Source of the DNA: Blattabacterium cuenoti
GTDB lineage: Bacteria > Bacteroidota > Bacteroidia > Flavobacteriales > Blattabacteriaceae
DNA: 64,000 nucleotides
NCBI RefSeq assembly: GCF_014251275.1
Contig: NZ_CP059183.1
Coordinates: forward strand, 397,001 to 461,000
Reading direction: 5' to 3'
This document shows, piece after piece, positions 17,369 through 27,155 of this stretch. Each line of letters opens with the position of its first letter. Position 1 is the stretch's first letter. The translations under genes and the position numbers were made by a program. Under the pieces are notes generated by a model. It ran no database searches, was not told the DNA's origin, and saw only the letters and a program-made list of their open reading frames with translations.

Positions 17369-18649
17369 ATGAAATCTATTAAAAACATAAAACAAAAATT
17401 TGGAATAGTTGGACATGATTATTCTCTTTTAAGAGCATTAGAAAAAACAATTCAAGTTTCTCCAACAGATATTTCTGTATTAGTACTTGGAGAAAGTGGA
17501 GTTGGTAAAGAATTTATTCCAAAAATAATTCATCAATATTCTTATAGAAAACATTCTCCTTATATTGCTGTTAATTGTGGAGCTATTCCAGAAGGGACAA
17601 TAGATAGTGAATTATTTGGTCATGAAAAAGGTTCTTTTACAGGAGCTACAAATATGAGAAAAGGATATTTTGAAGTTGCAAATGGCGGAACTATATTTCT
17701 AGATGAAGTTGGTGATTTACCTCTTACTACACAAGTACGTTTACTTAGAATTTTAGAATCAGGAGAGTATATTAAAGTAGGATCTTCAAAAATACAAAAA
17801 ACTAACATACGTATTGTTGCAGCTACAAACTTAAATATGATAGAATCTATAGAAAGTGGTAAATTCAGAGAAGATTTATATTATAGACTTAATACTGTTC
17901 AAATAGATGTTCCACCTTTACGTTTTCGTAAAAACGACATAAAATTTTTATTCAAAAAATTTTCTATAGATTTTGCAGAAAAATACAATATGCCACCTAT
18001 AATATTAACAGAACAATCTTTAAAATATTTAGAAAACTATCCTTGGCCAGGAAATATTAGACAATTAAAAAATTTTATAGAACAAGTATCAGTAGTAGAA
18101 ACTAATAGAGAAATTGATATTGAAAAATTAAAAGAATATCTTCCAAATAACATTCCATATAACATTCCATCATTATCTTTTTCAAGATTCAATTTTAGTA
18201 GTAAATCATTTATTAATAATTTATCTAATGATCGTGATTTTATATATAAAATTTTATTTGAAATGAAAAAAAATTTTAATGATTTAAAAAATATAACATA
18301 TAAGTTAATAAAAAACAACCAAAATATCAGATTTAATAGAGAAAATCAAAAAATTATATATGATTTTTTTGGAAAAGAAATTTCACATACTTCAAACAAA
18401 GAAGATTCATTATTTCAATTAGAAGTAGAAGGAACTACTAAATCCTCTTTGGAAGAAGATCTAGATTTAGATTATGAAGATATAGAAATAGATAAAGAAG
18501 AAATTTCTTCTTTATCTCTACAAAAACAAGAAATAAAATATATTCAAAAAGCTTTAAAAAAAAATAATGGAAAAAGAAAAAAAACTGCAAAAGAACTAGG
18601 AATTTCAGAAAGAACTTTATACAGAAAAATTAGACAATATGGTTTATGA
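17369..18649 (+). CDS. Sigma-54-dependent transcriptional activator without a sensor domain
   Basis: Enhancer-binding protein of 426 aa that would remodel sigma-54 RNA polymerase. The AAA+ domain starts almost at the N-terminus: Walker A GESGVGKE at 41-48, the sigma-54 contact loop GSFTGA at 88-93 (canonical GAFTGA) and Walker B GGTIFLDEVGDLP. An Asn/Asp/Glu-rich linker follows, then a Fis-type helix-turn-helix at the C-terminus (KTAKELGISERTLYRKI). There is no receiver, GAF or PAS domain, so it may be constitutively active or controlled by its level. It lies between miaB and secG-groESL, the conserved flavobacterial location. A sigma-54-type promoter is found before groES. Confidence 0.94.
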   Translation: MKSIKNIKQKFGIVGHDYSLLRALEKTIQVSPTDISVLVLGESGVGKEFIPKIIHQYSYRKHSPYIAVNCGAIPEGTIDSELFGHEKGSFTGATNMRKGYFEVANGGTIFLDEVGDLPLTTQVRLLRILESGEYIKVGSSKIQKTNIRIVAATNLNMIESIESGKFREDLYYRLNTVQIDVPPLRFRKNDIKFLFKKFSIDFAEKYNMPPIILTEQSLKYLENYPWPGNIRQLKNFIEQVSVVETNREIDIEKLKEYLPNNIPYNIPSLSFSRFNFSSKSFINNLSNDRDFIYKILFEMKKNFNDLKNITYKLIKNNQNIRFNRENQKIIYDFFGKEISHTSNKEDSLFQLEVEGTTKSSLEEDLDLDYEDIEIDKEEISSLSLQKQEIKYIQKALKKNNGKRKKTAKELGISERTLYRKIRQYGL

Positions 18650-18796
18650 TTATAAAATATAAAATATAAAATAAATATTGTACTTTAATTATTAAACTTA
18701 ATTTTTAACTTTAACTTTAAAATTAAAATTGAAAAATACAATAATACAATAAAAAATTAAAAAAATAAAAATATATATTAAAAATTTACATAAAAT

Positions 18797-19033
18797 ATGT
18801 ATATCACTGTATTGGGAATACTTATTTCAATTGTTAGTATTCTACTTATATTTGTTATTTTAATACAAAGTCCAAAAAAAGAAAGTATAAATCAATCTTT
18901 TATGGAAAAAAATTTTAGATTTTTTGGAATAAAAAGAACTAATACTTTTTTAGACAATATCACATGGTCATTATCAATTATAATATTGCTATTAATTTTA
19001 ATTTTCAATTATTTATTAAAATCAAGAAATTAA
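18797..19033 (+). CDS. secG: Preprotein translocase subunit SecG
   Basis: A 78-aa small accessory subunit of the SecYEG channel. Two hydrophobic helices (about residues 3-24 and 53-73) flank a polar loop containing the SecG-like FFGIKRTNTFLDNITW. It lies between the sigma-54 activator and groES as in free-living Flavobacteriia, but the genes usually found just before secG there (LptE-like protein) are absent and the 147-base gap holds no ORF. Confidence 0.87.
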   Translation: MYITVLGILISIVSILLIFVILIQSPKKESINQSFMEKNFRFFGIKRTNTFLDNITWSLSIIILLLILIFNYLLKSRN

Positions 19034-19042
19034 ATTATATTA

Positions 19043-19055
19043 TGTCATAATGACA
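19043..19055. promoter_or_regulatory. Candidate upstream activator site (palindrome)
   Basis: Perfect palindrome TGTCATAATGACA with a one-base centre, starting 10 bases after the secG stop and 45-57 bases upstream of the -24 element. Position and symmetry suit a binding site for a Fis-type activator dimer. No binding data; assignment is inference. Confidence 0.5.
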
Positions 19056-19099
19056 CTTAATATTGTTATAAACAAGTAAAAATTTAAATATTTTTTATT

Positions 19100-19115
19100 T
19101 GGCATGTTTTTGGCT
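19100..19115 (+). promoter_or_regulatory. Candidate sigma-54 (-24/-12) promoter for groESL
   Basis: TGGCATGTTTTTGGCT matches the sigma-54 consensus TGGCACG-N4-TTGCW: GG at 19101-19102 and GC at 19113-19114 have the diagnostic 10-base spacing, with C-to-T at position 6 and T-to-G at position 13. It is the most G/C-rich short segment in an otherwise A/T gap. Transcription would start near 19126, about 170 bases before groES. Confidence 0.65.
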
Positions 19116-19295
19116 TCATTAACTAATAAAAAGTAAAATTATATTATAATTATATAATATGATCTATAACTATAATAAAAATAAATAATAAAAAAAAATT
19201 AAAATTAAAAAACAAAAAAAACAATTGTAATTGTAAGTAAAATAAATTAAGTTAAAGTTAATACAAATACAAAAATTAAAATTAAAATATAAAAT

Positions 19296-19574
19296 ATGAT
19301 GGAAGTAAATATTAAACCATTATCAGACCGTGTACTTGTAAAACCTGACCCTGCTGAAACAAAAACTTCTTCAGGAATTATAATTCCTGATACTGCAAAA
19401 GAGAAACCACAAAAAGGAACTATAATGGCAGTAGGAAAAGGAAAAAAAAATGAACCAATGATTCTAAAAGAAGGAGATAGAGTTTTGTATGGTAAATATT
19501 CTGGAACAGAATTAAAATGGGAAAATGAGGAATATCTTATTATGAGAGAATCCGATGTAATTGCTATTATATAA
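19296..19574 (+). CDS. groS: Co-chaperonin GroES
   Basis: A 92-aa heptameric lid of the GroEL folding chamber. The mobile loop is [18 protein letters not shown] and the core includes [13 protein letters not shown] and [14 protein letters not shown]. The ORF starts with two ATG codons, and the second could serve equally. It is followed by groEL after 49 bases. A sigma-54-type promoter lies about 180-195 bases upstream. Confidence 0.97.
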   Translation: MMEVNIKPLSDRVLVKPDPAETKTSSGIIIPDTAKEKPQKGTIMAVGKGKKNEPMILKEGDRVLYGKYSGTELKWENEEYLIMRESDVIAII

Positions 19575-19611
19575 CTACTATCATTATCATATTTATTAAA
19601 AAATTTTATAA

Positions 19612-21345
<1,734 letters not shown>

Positions 21346-21350
21346 TATGT

Positions 21351-21391
21351 AAAAAAAAATAGTGTCAATAATTTTGACACTATTTTTTTTT
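21351..21391. terminator. Bidirectional terminator between groEL and the kdsC-like gene
   Basis: Perfect 18-bp stem (21351-21368 with 21374-21391) and a 5-base loop. The arms start with nine A's and end with nine T's, so it can work as an intrinsic terminator on both strands between the two convergent genes. Confidence 0.92.
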
Positions 21392-21434
21392 ACATATACA
21401 TTATTATATTATATTTTATATAAATAATATTATA

Positions 21435-21938
21435 TTATAAATACCAATTATTTTGAATTTTTAAAGTTTTTTCAATAACATCTCTAACACATCCTCTACC
21501 TCCTTTTTTTGGAGAAATATACTTAGATATATCTCTTACTTCTTGTACTGCATCAATTGGGGAACTAGGTAGTGCTACAGATTTCATAATTTCTATATCA
21601 GGAATATCATCTCCCATGTATAACACTTTATTTTTTTCAATATTTAATACATCACAATATTCACATAAATATTTTTTTTTATCTATAACCCCTTGATAAA
21701 TATAACGGATATTTAATCCTCTTAATCGTCTAAAAACCGTTAAATCTCGCCCACTAGTAATAACACACAAATTATATCCATTTTTTATTGCTAGTTGTAT
21801 AGCATATCCATCCTTTGCAAACATATGTCTACCAAGATTTCCATTTGACAATAAACTTAAGGTACAATTGGTTAATACTCCGTCAACATCAAATATAAAA
21901 GTATTAATATTACGCATTATACACATGTAATTATCCAT
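21435..21938 (-). CDS. kdsC: KdsC/YrbI-type HAD phosphatase
   Basis: Small HAD-superfamily hydrolase without cap domain, 167 aa as in 3-deoxy-D-manno-octulosonate 8-phosphate phosphatase. Motif I is FDVDGVLTN, motif II lies in CVITSGR, and motif III/IV is YMGDDIPDIEIM; it ends with KGGRGCVRDVIEK, typical of KdsC. In Gram-negative bacteria this supplies Kdo for LPS. No other Kdo gene is in the window, so the physiological substrate is uncertain. Internal methionines at codons 5 and 8 could also start it, but the first fits family length. Confidence 0.85.
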   Translation of the reverse strand: MDNYMCIMRNINTFIFDVDGVLTNCTLSLLSNGNLGRHMFAKDGYAIQLAIKNGYNLCVITSGRDLTVFRRLRGLNIRYIYQGVIDKKKYLCEYCDVLNIEKNKVLYMGDDIPDIEIMKSVALPSSPIDAVQEVRDISKYISPKKGGRGCVRDVIEKTLKIQNNWYL

Positions 21939-22023
21939 GTAACAACTAAAATTTTTTACTAAAAAAACTACATCATTTTTTTATAATATAATATATATTG
22001 TATTTTGTATTTCATATAAATTA

Positions 22024-22347
22024 TTAATTATATGATGCATTATGATTTTTAAAATCTTTTTGATGACGTTCTGAAATTACTTCTTTTCCTTTTTCATTTA
22101 TTATAAATCTAATCATATCATCTAATATGCTCTGAAATTTAGAAAAATCTTCTTTATATAAATATATTTTATGTTTTTTATAAGTTATTTCTCCTGTCTC
22201 AGTAAAATTTTTTTTACTTTCAGTAATAGTTAGATAATAATCTCCTGCTCTTGTTTCTCTTGCATCAAAAAAATATGTACGACTACCAGTCTTTAGAGTT
22301 TTTGAACAAATTTCGTTTCTTTCTTTAATTTTTTCTTTTTCGTCCAT
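22024..22347 (-). CDS. PUR-alpha-like nucleic-acid-binding protein (DUF3276)
   Basis: A 107-aa protein of the Bacteroidetes DUF3276/PUR family. Recognisable segments are SRTYFFDARETRAGDYYLTI, ITESKKNFTETG and a second half IYLYKEDFSKFQSILDDMIRFI. PUR folds bind single-stranded DNA or RNA; the Borrelia homologue BpuR regulates expression, but the role in Bacteroidetes is unknown. It is upstream of nothing obvious and lies just before the ABC exporter's end in reverse order (exporter gene first, then a 64-base gap on the other side). Confidence 0.85.
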   Translation of the reverse strand: MDEKEKIKERNEICSKTLKTGSRTYFFDARETRAGDYYLTITESKKNFTETGEITYKKHKIYLYKEDFSKFQSILDDMIRFIINEKGKEVISERHQKDFKNHNASYN

Positions 22348-22410
22348 TTCAAAATATATTATAATCCTAACAAGACAAATCTAAATAAAAAAAATGGTCT
22401 ATACCTATTT

Positions 22411-24150
22411 TTAATTAATATTATTCATATTTTTCTTTTTCATTTTAAAAATGCTTCCATTTTTTAATATTATATGTAAATCAAAATTCTTTATATAAGA
22501 AATATCATGTGTAATAATAATCACAGTATTTCTATTTAAATACATATCTATATTAATATGATTAATAATAGATTTCCTAATTTTCTGATCTATAGCAGAA
22601 AAACTATCATCAAAAATAAGTATTTTAGGAGATCTGATCATTGCTCTAGCTATACATATTCTTTGTTTTTGCCCACCAGATAAATTAATACCATTTTCTC
22701 CAATAATTGTGTTATATCCATTTTTAAAACAAAGAATTTCCTGTTCTATCATTGCTTTTCTAGCTGCATCATAAACTTTATTTGGATGGACATTTCCAAT
22801 ACAACCTATAGCTATATTATTATAAATAGTATCTGAAAAAATAAAAGATTCTTGTGGAACATAACCTAAATTCATTCTAAATTTATGTAAATTATAATTT
22901 CTTAATGGAATATTATCTATAAGTATATTTCCTTTGCATGGATCATATAAACGGGATAATAATCTACATATAGTAGTTTTTCCAGATCCAGTATCTCCAG
23001 TTAACACTAAAATTTTTCCATTTATTAATGTAAATGATATTTTACTTATAATTTTTTTATTTTTATTATTGTTATTTATATAGGAAAAACTTACATTTTT
23101 AAATTGTATTTTTCCAGTAATATTAGTGTTATAATATTTTTTTTTACAAGTAATATCTGGTTTTACTTTTAAAAACTCATTAATACGTATTTGTGATATT
23201 TTTGCTCTTTCCAAAATAGAAATCACCCAACTTAACATAAGAAATGGAAATACTAAAATATTAATATATGTAAAAAACTCTGCAATAACACCTATTTCTT
23301 TTATTTCTCCATTTAAATATTTTTTTCCTCCAAAAAAAATAATTAAAAAATTACTTATTCCAATAAAAAATATTATTATAGAAGATAAAATAGTATCAAC
23401 AGTTGTTAGTTCTACATTTTTTTTTTTATATTTTTTTACTAAGTTTATATATTTATGCTTAAATGATTTCTCAGATACAAATGATTTTATAATATGAATT
23501 CCTGAAAATGTATCATGTATGAATGAACATAGAATAGATTGATATTTTTGTGCTTTTATACTTTTTTTAGAAATAAAAAAACTTATATAATAAATGAAAA
23601 TAAAAAGAATAGGAATTGGAAAAATAACATAAAAAGTTAATTCAATATTAATTTGTAACATTTTTATAAATACCATTAAAAAAAGAACTATAAGATTAAC
23701 TATATACATTATTCCAGGTCCTATATATTGTCTTATTAATGATACATCTTCCGTTAATCTATTCATAAGATCTCCAGTAGTATTATTTTTATAGAAAGAT
23801 GAACTTAATTTTTGATAATGTAAAAATATTTTGTTTTTAATATCAAATTCTATCATTCTAGATGTAGTTATTATACATTTTCTCATATGATATTTAACAT
23901 AGCCTCCTATAATTGGAACAATTATAATAATACTAGAATATATAAAAATATGTTTTTTTAAATATAAAATATTTTTTTTATTTGAAAAATCTGTAAACAA
24001 ATATTTTATAGTATTAATAGATTTTCCAATATAATAGATTGGAAATAAACTTAAAATATTTGATATTAAAATTAGAAAAAACCCTATAAACAATCTAATT
24101 TTATATTTTTTATAATATTTTTTACTGAAAACAAATAACCCATAATTCAT
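22411..24150 (-). CDS. ABC exporter, fused membrane and ATPase domains
   Basis: A 579-aa half-transporter of the MsbA/LmrA/YheI type. Six membrane helices occupy about residues 15-315, followed by the ATPase domain with Walker A GDTGSGKT, signature LSGGQKQR, Walker B ILIFDDS and a terminal switch His in ITHD. The residue after Walker B is Asp instead of the usual catalytic Glu, as in the weaker half of heterodimeric exporters; no partner gene is in the window. Substrate cannot be predicted; lipid or drug export are possibilities. Divergent from nusB, with about 100 bases between. Confidence 0.9.
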   Translation of the reverse strand: MNYGLFVFSKKYYKKYKIRLFIGFFLILISNILSLFPIYYIGKSINTIKYLFTDFSNKKNILYLKKHIFIYSSIIIIVPIIGGYVKYHMRKCIITTSRMIEFDIKNKIFLHYQKLSSSFYKNNTTGDLMNRLTEDVSLIRQYIGPGIMYIVNLIVLFLMVFIKMLQINIELTFYVIFPIPILFIFIYYISFFISKKSIKAQKYQSILCSFIHDTFSGIHIIKSFVSEKSFKHKYINLVKKYKKKNVELTTVDTILSSIIIFFIGISNFLIIFFGGKKYLNGEIKEIGVIAEFFTYINILVFPFLMLSWVISILERAKISQIRINEFLKVKPDITCKKKYYNTNITGKIQFKNVSFSYINNNNKNKKIISKISFTLINGKILVLTGDTGSGKTTICRLLSRLYDPCKGNILIDNIPLRNYNLHKFRMNLGYVPQESFIFSDTIYNNIAIGCIGNVHPNKVYDAARKAMIEQEILCFKNGYNTIIGENGINLSGGQKQRICIARAMIRSPKILIFDDSFSAIDQKIRKSIINHINIDMYLNRNTVIIITHDISYIKNFDLHIILKNGSIFKMKKKNMNNIN

Positions 24151-24254
24151 ATGGTATACAAAATTACCAAACTTTTTAAAGTTTATTTTTTATTTATATG
24201 TAATTTTTTTTATTATATTTAAAAAGTTTTTTATTATATTAAAAAAAAATAATA

Positions 24255-25241
24255 ATGTCAATTAGACGATACTTTAGAATAAAAAGTATGCAATTTTTAT
24301 ATGCTCAAAAACTATCTAAAGTAGATTTATATAAAGTTGAGTCTCTATTAATTAATAGTACTAAAAAATTAAGTGATTTGTATATTTATTTTCTTTGTTT
24401 AATTTTAAGGATCAGAAATCATGCTTTAAAATTATACGACGAATATAAACTTCGTTCTAAAAATAAAAATAAAGAAAATAATAATAATGAATTAAAAATA
24501 AATTTTATAAAAAATATTGCATACAATAATATAATAAAAATATTATCTACTAATGAAAGTTTAATAAAAGAATACAATTCTAAATCTAAAAAAGAATTAT
24601 TTAAAAAACAAGATAAATGGATATTTTCTTTTTTAAAAGAAATGGAAAAGACAAACGAAAAAACAATATATTTTCATGAACTTATTTCTTCTTTTGAAGA
24701 AGAAAAAAAATTTATTATAAAATATTACAAATTTTTTTTTCTTTTTAATGATAATCTTATAGAATACTTAAACTTAGAAAAATCATGTTTTCTTAATGAA
24801 GAAAGTAACTTAGATGTTGCTCATAAAATGGTATGTGAAACTTTTTTTTTAATAAAAAAAACTGACAAAGATAAAGATAAATATAAAAATAATTATATAT
24901 TATATAATACTAATAAAGAAAATAAAAAATTTTTTTTAAATTTATATAGGAACACAATTATTCATAAAGAAAAATTCAATAATATAATAAACAAAATATC
25001 TAATAATTGGAAAGTAAAAAGAATAGCAACTATAGATTTAATTATATTACAAATGGCTATTTGTGAATTTTTATATTTTCCAAATATTCCTCCAAAAGTT
25101 ACTATGAATGAATATATAGAAATCACAAAAATATTTTGTATGGAAAAAAGCAAAATTTTTATTAATGGAATACTAGATCAAACATTAAAACTTTTACAAA
25201 AAGAAAATAAGATATTTAAAATAGGTAAAGGATTAATGTAA
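24255..25241 (+). CDS. nusB: Transcription antitermination protein NusB (long flavobacterial form)
   Basis: The C-terminal 100 residues match NusB (KRIATIDLIILQMAICEF, IPPKVTMNEYIEI, FINGILDQ). The 328-aa length includes the long N-terminal and middle extension typical of Flavobacteriia; it starts SIRRYFRIKSMQFLYAQ. NusB with S10 binds boxA RNA to prevent termination in rRNA operons. The middle part is Lys/Asn-rich. It is first of nusB-yajC-coaE-THX, with a hairpin between nusB and yajC. Confidence 0.92.
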   Translation: MSIRRYFRIKSMQFLYAQKLSKVDLYKVESLLINSTKKLSDLYIYFLCLILRIRNHALKLYDEYKLRSKNKNKENNNNELKINFIKNIAYNNIIKILSTNESLIKEYNSKSKKELFKKQDKWIFSFLKEMEKTNEKTIYFHELISSFEEEKKFIIKYYKFFFLFNDNLIEYLNLEKSCFLNEESNLDVAHKMVCETFFLIKKTDKDKDKYKNNYILYNTNKENKKFFLNLYRNTIIHKEKFNNIINKISNNWKVKRIATIDLIILQMAICEFLYFPNIPPKVTMNEYIEITKIFCMEKSKIFINGILDQTLKLLQKENKIFKIGKGLM

Positions 25242-25244
25242 TTA

Positions 25245-25284
25245 AATTAGAAATTATAATAACTATAATTATAAATTTCTAATT
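25245..25284. repeat. Inverted repeat between nusB and yajC
   Basis: Arms 25245-25260 and 25268-25284 pair over 16 bp with one bulged base and a 7-base loop. It starts four bases after the nusB stop and ends 18 bases before yajC. No T-run follows, so an attenuator or mRNA-processing hairpin is as likely as a terminator. Confidence 0.7.
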
Positions 25285-25301
25285 AAAAAATATTTTATTT
25301 T

Positions 25302-25649
25302 ATGATTATAATTTTTTTTTCTTTATTATTACAACTACATCCTATTACAAATACTATTTGGATGTTTGCATTAATTTTTATCATATTCTACTTTTTTATG
25401 ATACGACCTCAAATAAATAAACAAAAAATAGAAAAAAATTTTCAAGAAAATTTGAAAAAAGGAAGAAATATAGTAACTAATTCAGGGTTACATGGAAAAA
25501 TTATAAATATTACAGATAATTTTTGTGTATTAGAAACAATATTAGGAAAAATAAAAATAGAAAAAAATACTATATCAAAAGATTCAACAAAACTTCGTTA
25601 TGGTTATGAATGGGAGGAAGAAAAAAAAAATAATCTAAAAAAATGTTAG
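25302..25649 (+). CDS. yajC: Sec translocon accessory protein YajC
   Basis: A 115-aa single-pass membrane protein associated with SecDF. The membrane helix is at about residues 19-35, followed by the family motif FFMIRPQINKQK and a small basic domain (GRNIVTNSGLHGKIINI). Its stop overlaps the start of coaE by seven bases. It is part of the nusB-yajC-coaE-THX run. Confidence 0.93.
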   Translation: MIIIFFSLLLQLHPITNTIWMFALIFIIFYFFMIRPQINKQKIEKNFQENLKKGRNIVTNSGLHGKIINITDNFCVLETILGKIKIEKNTISKDSTKLRYGYEWEEEKKNNLKKC

Positions 25650-26254
25650 TAGGAATTACAGGTAAAATAGGATCAGGTAAAAGTCTATTATCTTCATTTT
25701 TTAAAAAAAAAGGAATACCAATTTATTCATCAGATAATAGATCTAAAATTTTAATGAACAAAATAAGTTTTATAAAAAATAAAATAATAAAATATTTTGG
25801 AAAAGATTCTTATAAGAATGAAAAAGTAAATAAAAACTATTTATCTAATATTATATTTAATAATTATTTTGCATTAAAATTAATGTGTAAAATCGTCCAT
25901 CCTTGGATTAATTTAGATTTTAAAAAATGGATTTATACTATTTCAAAAAAAAAAAAAAATATATTATATGCAATAAAAGAATCAGCTATTTTATTTGAAA
26001 GTGGAAGTTATAAAAAATGTGATACTATAATAACGACTATATCTCCTATGGAAAACATGATAAAAAGAGTTATGAAAAGAGATAATATAACGTATATTGA
26101 TATTATTAACCGATTAAAAAATCAAATTTCTAATAAAAAAAGAAAAAAAAAATCTAATATTATAATTTATAATTATTCATCTAAAATAGATTTACAAGAA
26201 AAAGCAGAATTAATACACAATATGATAGTAAAAAAAATTAAAAAATATGGGTAA
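25643..26254 (+). CDS. coaE: Dephospho-CoA kinase
   Basis: Final step of coenzyme A synthesis. The 203 aa match the family, with the P-loop GITGKIGSGKS at residues 4-14, the HPW segment (VHPWINLDFKKW) and the C-terminal pattern RMKNQIS-like (INRLKNQIS). A run of 15 A's (25945-25959) lies in frame, coding lysines; it is a potential slippage site. It overlaps yajC by seven and the THX gene by eight bases. Confidence 0.94.
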   Translation: MLVGITGKIGSGKSLLSSFFKKKGIPIYSSDNRSKILMNKISFIKNKIIKYFGKDSYKNEKVNKNYLSNIIFNNYFALKLMCKIVHPWINLDFKKWIYTISKKKKNILYAIKESAILFESGSYKKCDTIITTISPMENMIKRVMKRDNITYIDIINRLKNQISNKKRKKKSNIIIYNYSSKIDLQEKAELIHNMIVKKIKKYG

Positions 26255-26348
26255 AGGAGATAAAAAAACTAGAAGAGGAAAAATAATAAATAAAACTTAT
26301 GGAAAACTTAGACCTAAACAGAAAAACAAAAAAAAGAAAAAAAAATAA
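26247..26348 (+). CDS. 30S ribosomal protein THX
   Basis: A 33-aa very basic protein starting MGKGDKKTRRGKII, then NKTYGKLRPKQK and a poly-lysine tail. This matches the Bacteroidetes form of the small ribosomal protein Thx that stabilises the 30S head. The ATG overlaps the coaE stop by eight bases, so it is probably translated by coupling. Its last 52 bases overlap the end of the convergent zinc peptidase gene on the other strand. Confidence 0.85.
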   Translation: MGKGDKKTRRGKIINKTYGKLRPKQKNKKKKKK

Positions 26349-27094
26349 TTTAGGAATCTCCTTCTTTTGTTTTTTATTTTTTCTGTAAAAAAAGAAAAAA
26401 TGTATAAAAATTGTACAGAAGAATAAATTAAAGATAAAATATAAGTAAAAATAGCTAACTTAAAATATCTTTTTATTTTATAAAAGTCTTTATAATAAAT
26501 TACATGTTGATTTCTAATCCATTTTATTGCTCTTTTATTTGCATCTAATTCTATAGAAAATGTAATAAATAAAAATATAATGTTAATGAAAAATAAAAAC
26601 ATTCCAGTCTTAAGTAAAAGTGAATATTTTCCATTACTACCATAAAATAATAAGATTCCAATTATCATTATAATATTTGTTGCTATAGAACAAAAATTTA
26701 AAATAAAAACTAATGCGTTTCTAATTTTTAACAAAGTATAATTAAAATTATGTTGCAATGCATGTGAAGTTTCATGTGCAGCAATAGCAATAGATATTAT
26801 ATCTTTATTATTAAATACATTCTCACTCAAGTTAATAGTTTTATCTAATGGATTATAATGATCTGTATATTTTCCTTTTATTGATAAAACATTTACATTA
26901 CGTATTCCAAAATCAAATAATATTTTTTCAGAGACTTCTTTCCCACTTATATTAGAGTAAAATTTAGATTGAGAATAATCCATTAATTTTTTTCTAAGAT
27001 ATCTGTTAAGAACAAAATTTACTAAAAAAAATATTAATATAATTAAATAGTAATTCATCCAAAAATGTATTTCACCGCCCAAGAAAACTACCAA
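26297..27094 (-). CDS. Zinc metallopeptidase, YugP family
   Basis: A 265-aa membrane protein of the neutral zinc metallopeptidase YugP type. The HExxH motif is in AAHETSHALQH, with several membrane helices before and after. Family members are usually about 225-235 aa. Here the last residues, rich in Phe and Leu (FFFFFLFF), are coded opposite the THX poly-lysine tail, so the C-terminus looks extended by loss of an earlier stop. Function is unknown; a membrane-protein quality-control role is possible. Confidence 0.85.
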   Translation of the reverse strand: MVVFLGGEIHFWMNYYLIILIFFLVNFVLNRYLRKKLMDYSQSKFYSNISGKEVSEKILFDFGIRNVNVLSIKGKYTDHYNPLDKTINLSENVFNNKDIISIAIAAHETSHALQHNFNYTLLKIRNALVFILNFCSIATNIIMIIGILLFYGSNGKYSLLLKTGMFLFFINIIFLFITFSIELDANKRAIKWIRNQHVIYYKDFYKIKRYFKLAIFTYILSLIYSSVQFLYIFSFFTEKIKNKRRRFLNYFFFFFLFFCLGLSFP

Positions 27095-27155
27095 ATTAAT
27101 TTATCATTATAACTGAAAATATACATAAATTAGACTGTGAATCAAATTTATAACC

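Noticed and set aside
18650-18796. Possible remnant of lptE between the sigma-54 activator and secG
   Set aside because: Only 147 bases of simple A/T sequence; no translated segment resembles LptE.
22411-24150. Inactivated ATPase in the ABC exporter (Asp instead of catalytic Glu)
   Set aside because: This substitution is common in heterodimeric exporters and other motifs are intact, so it is not called a defect.
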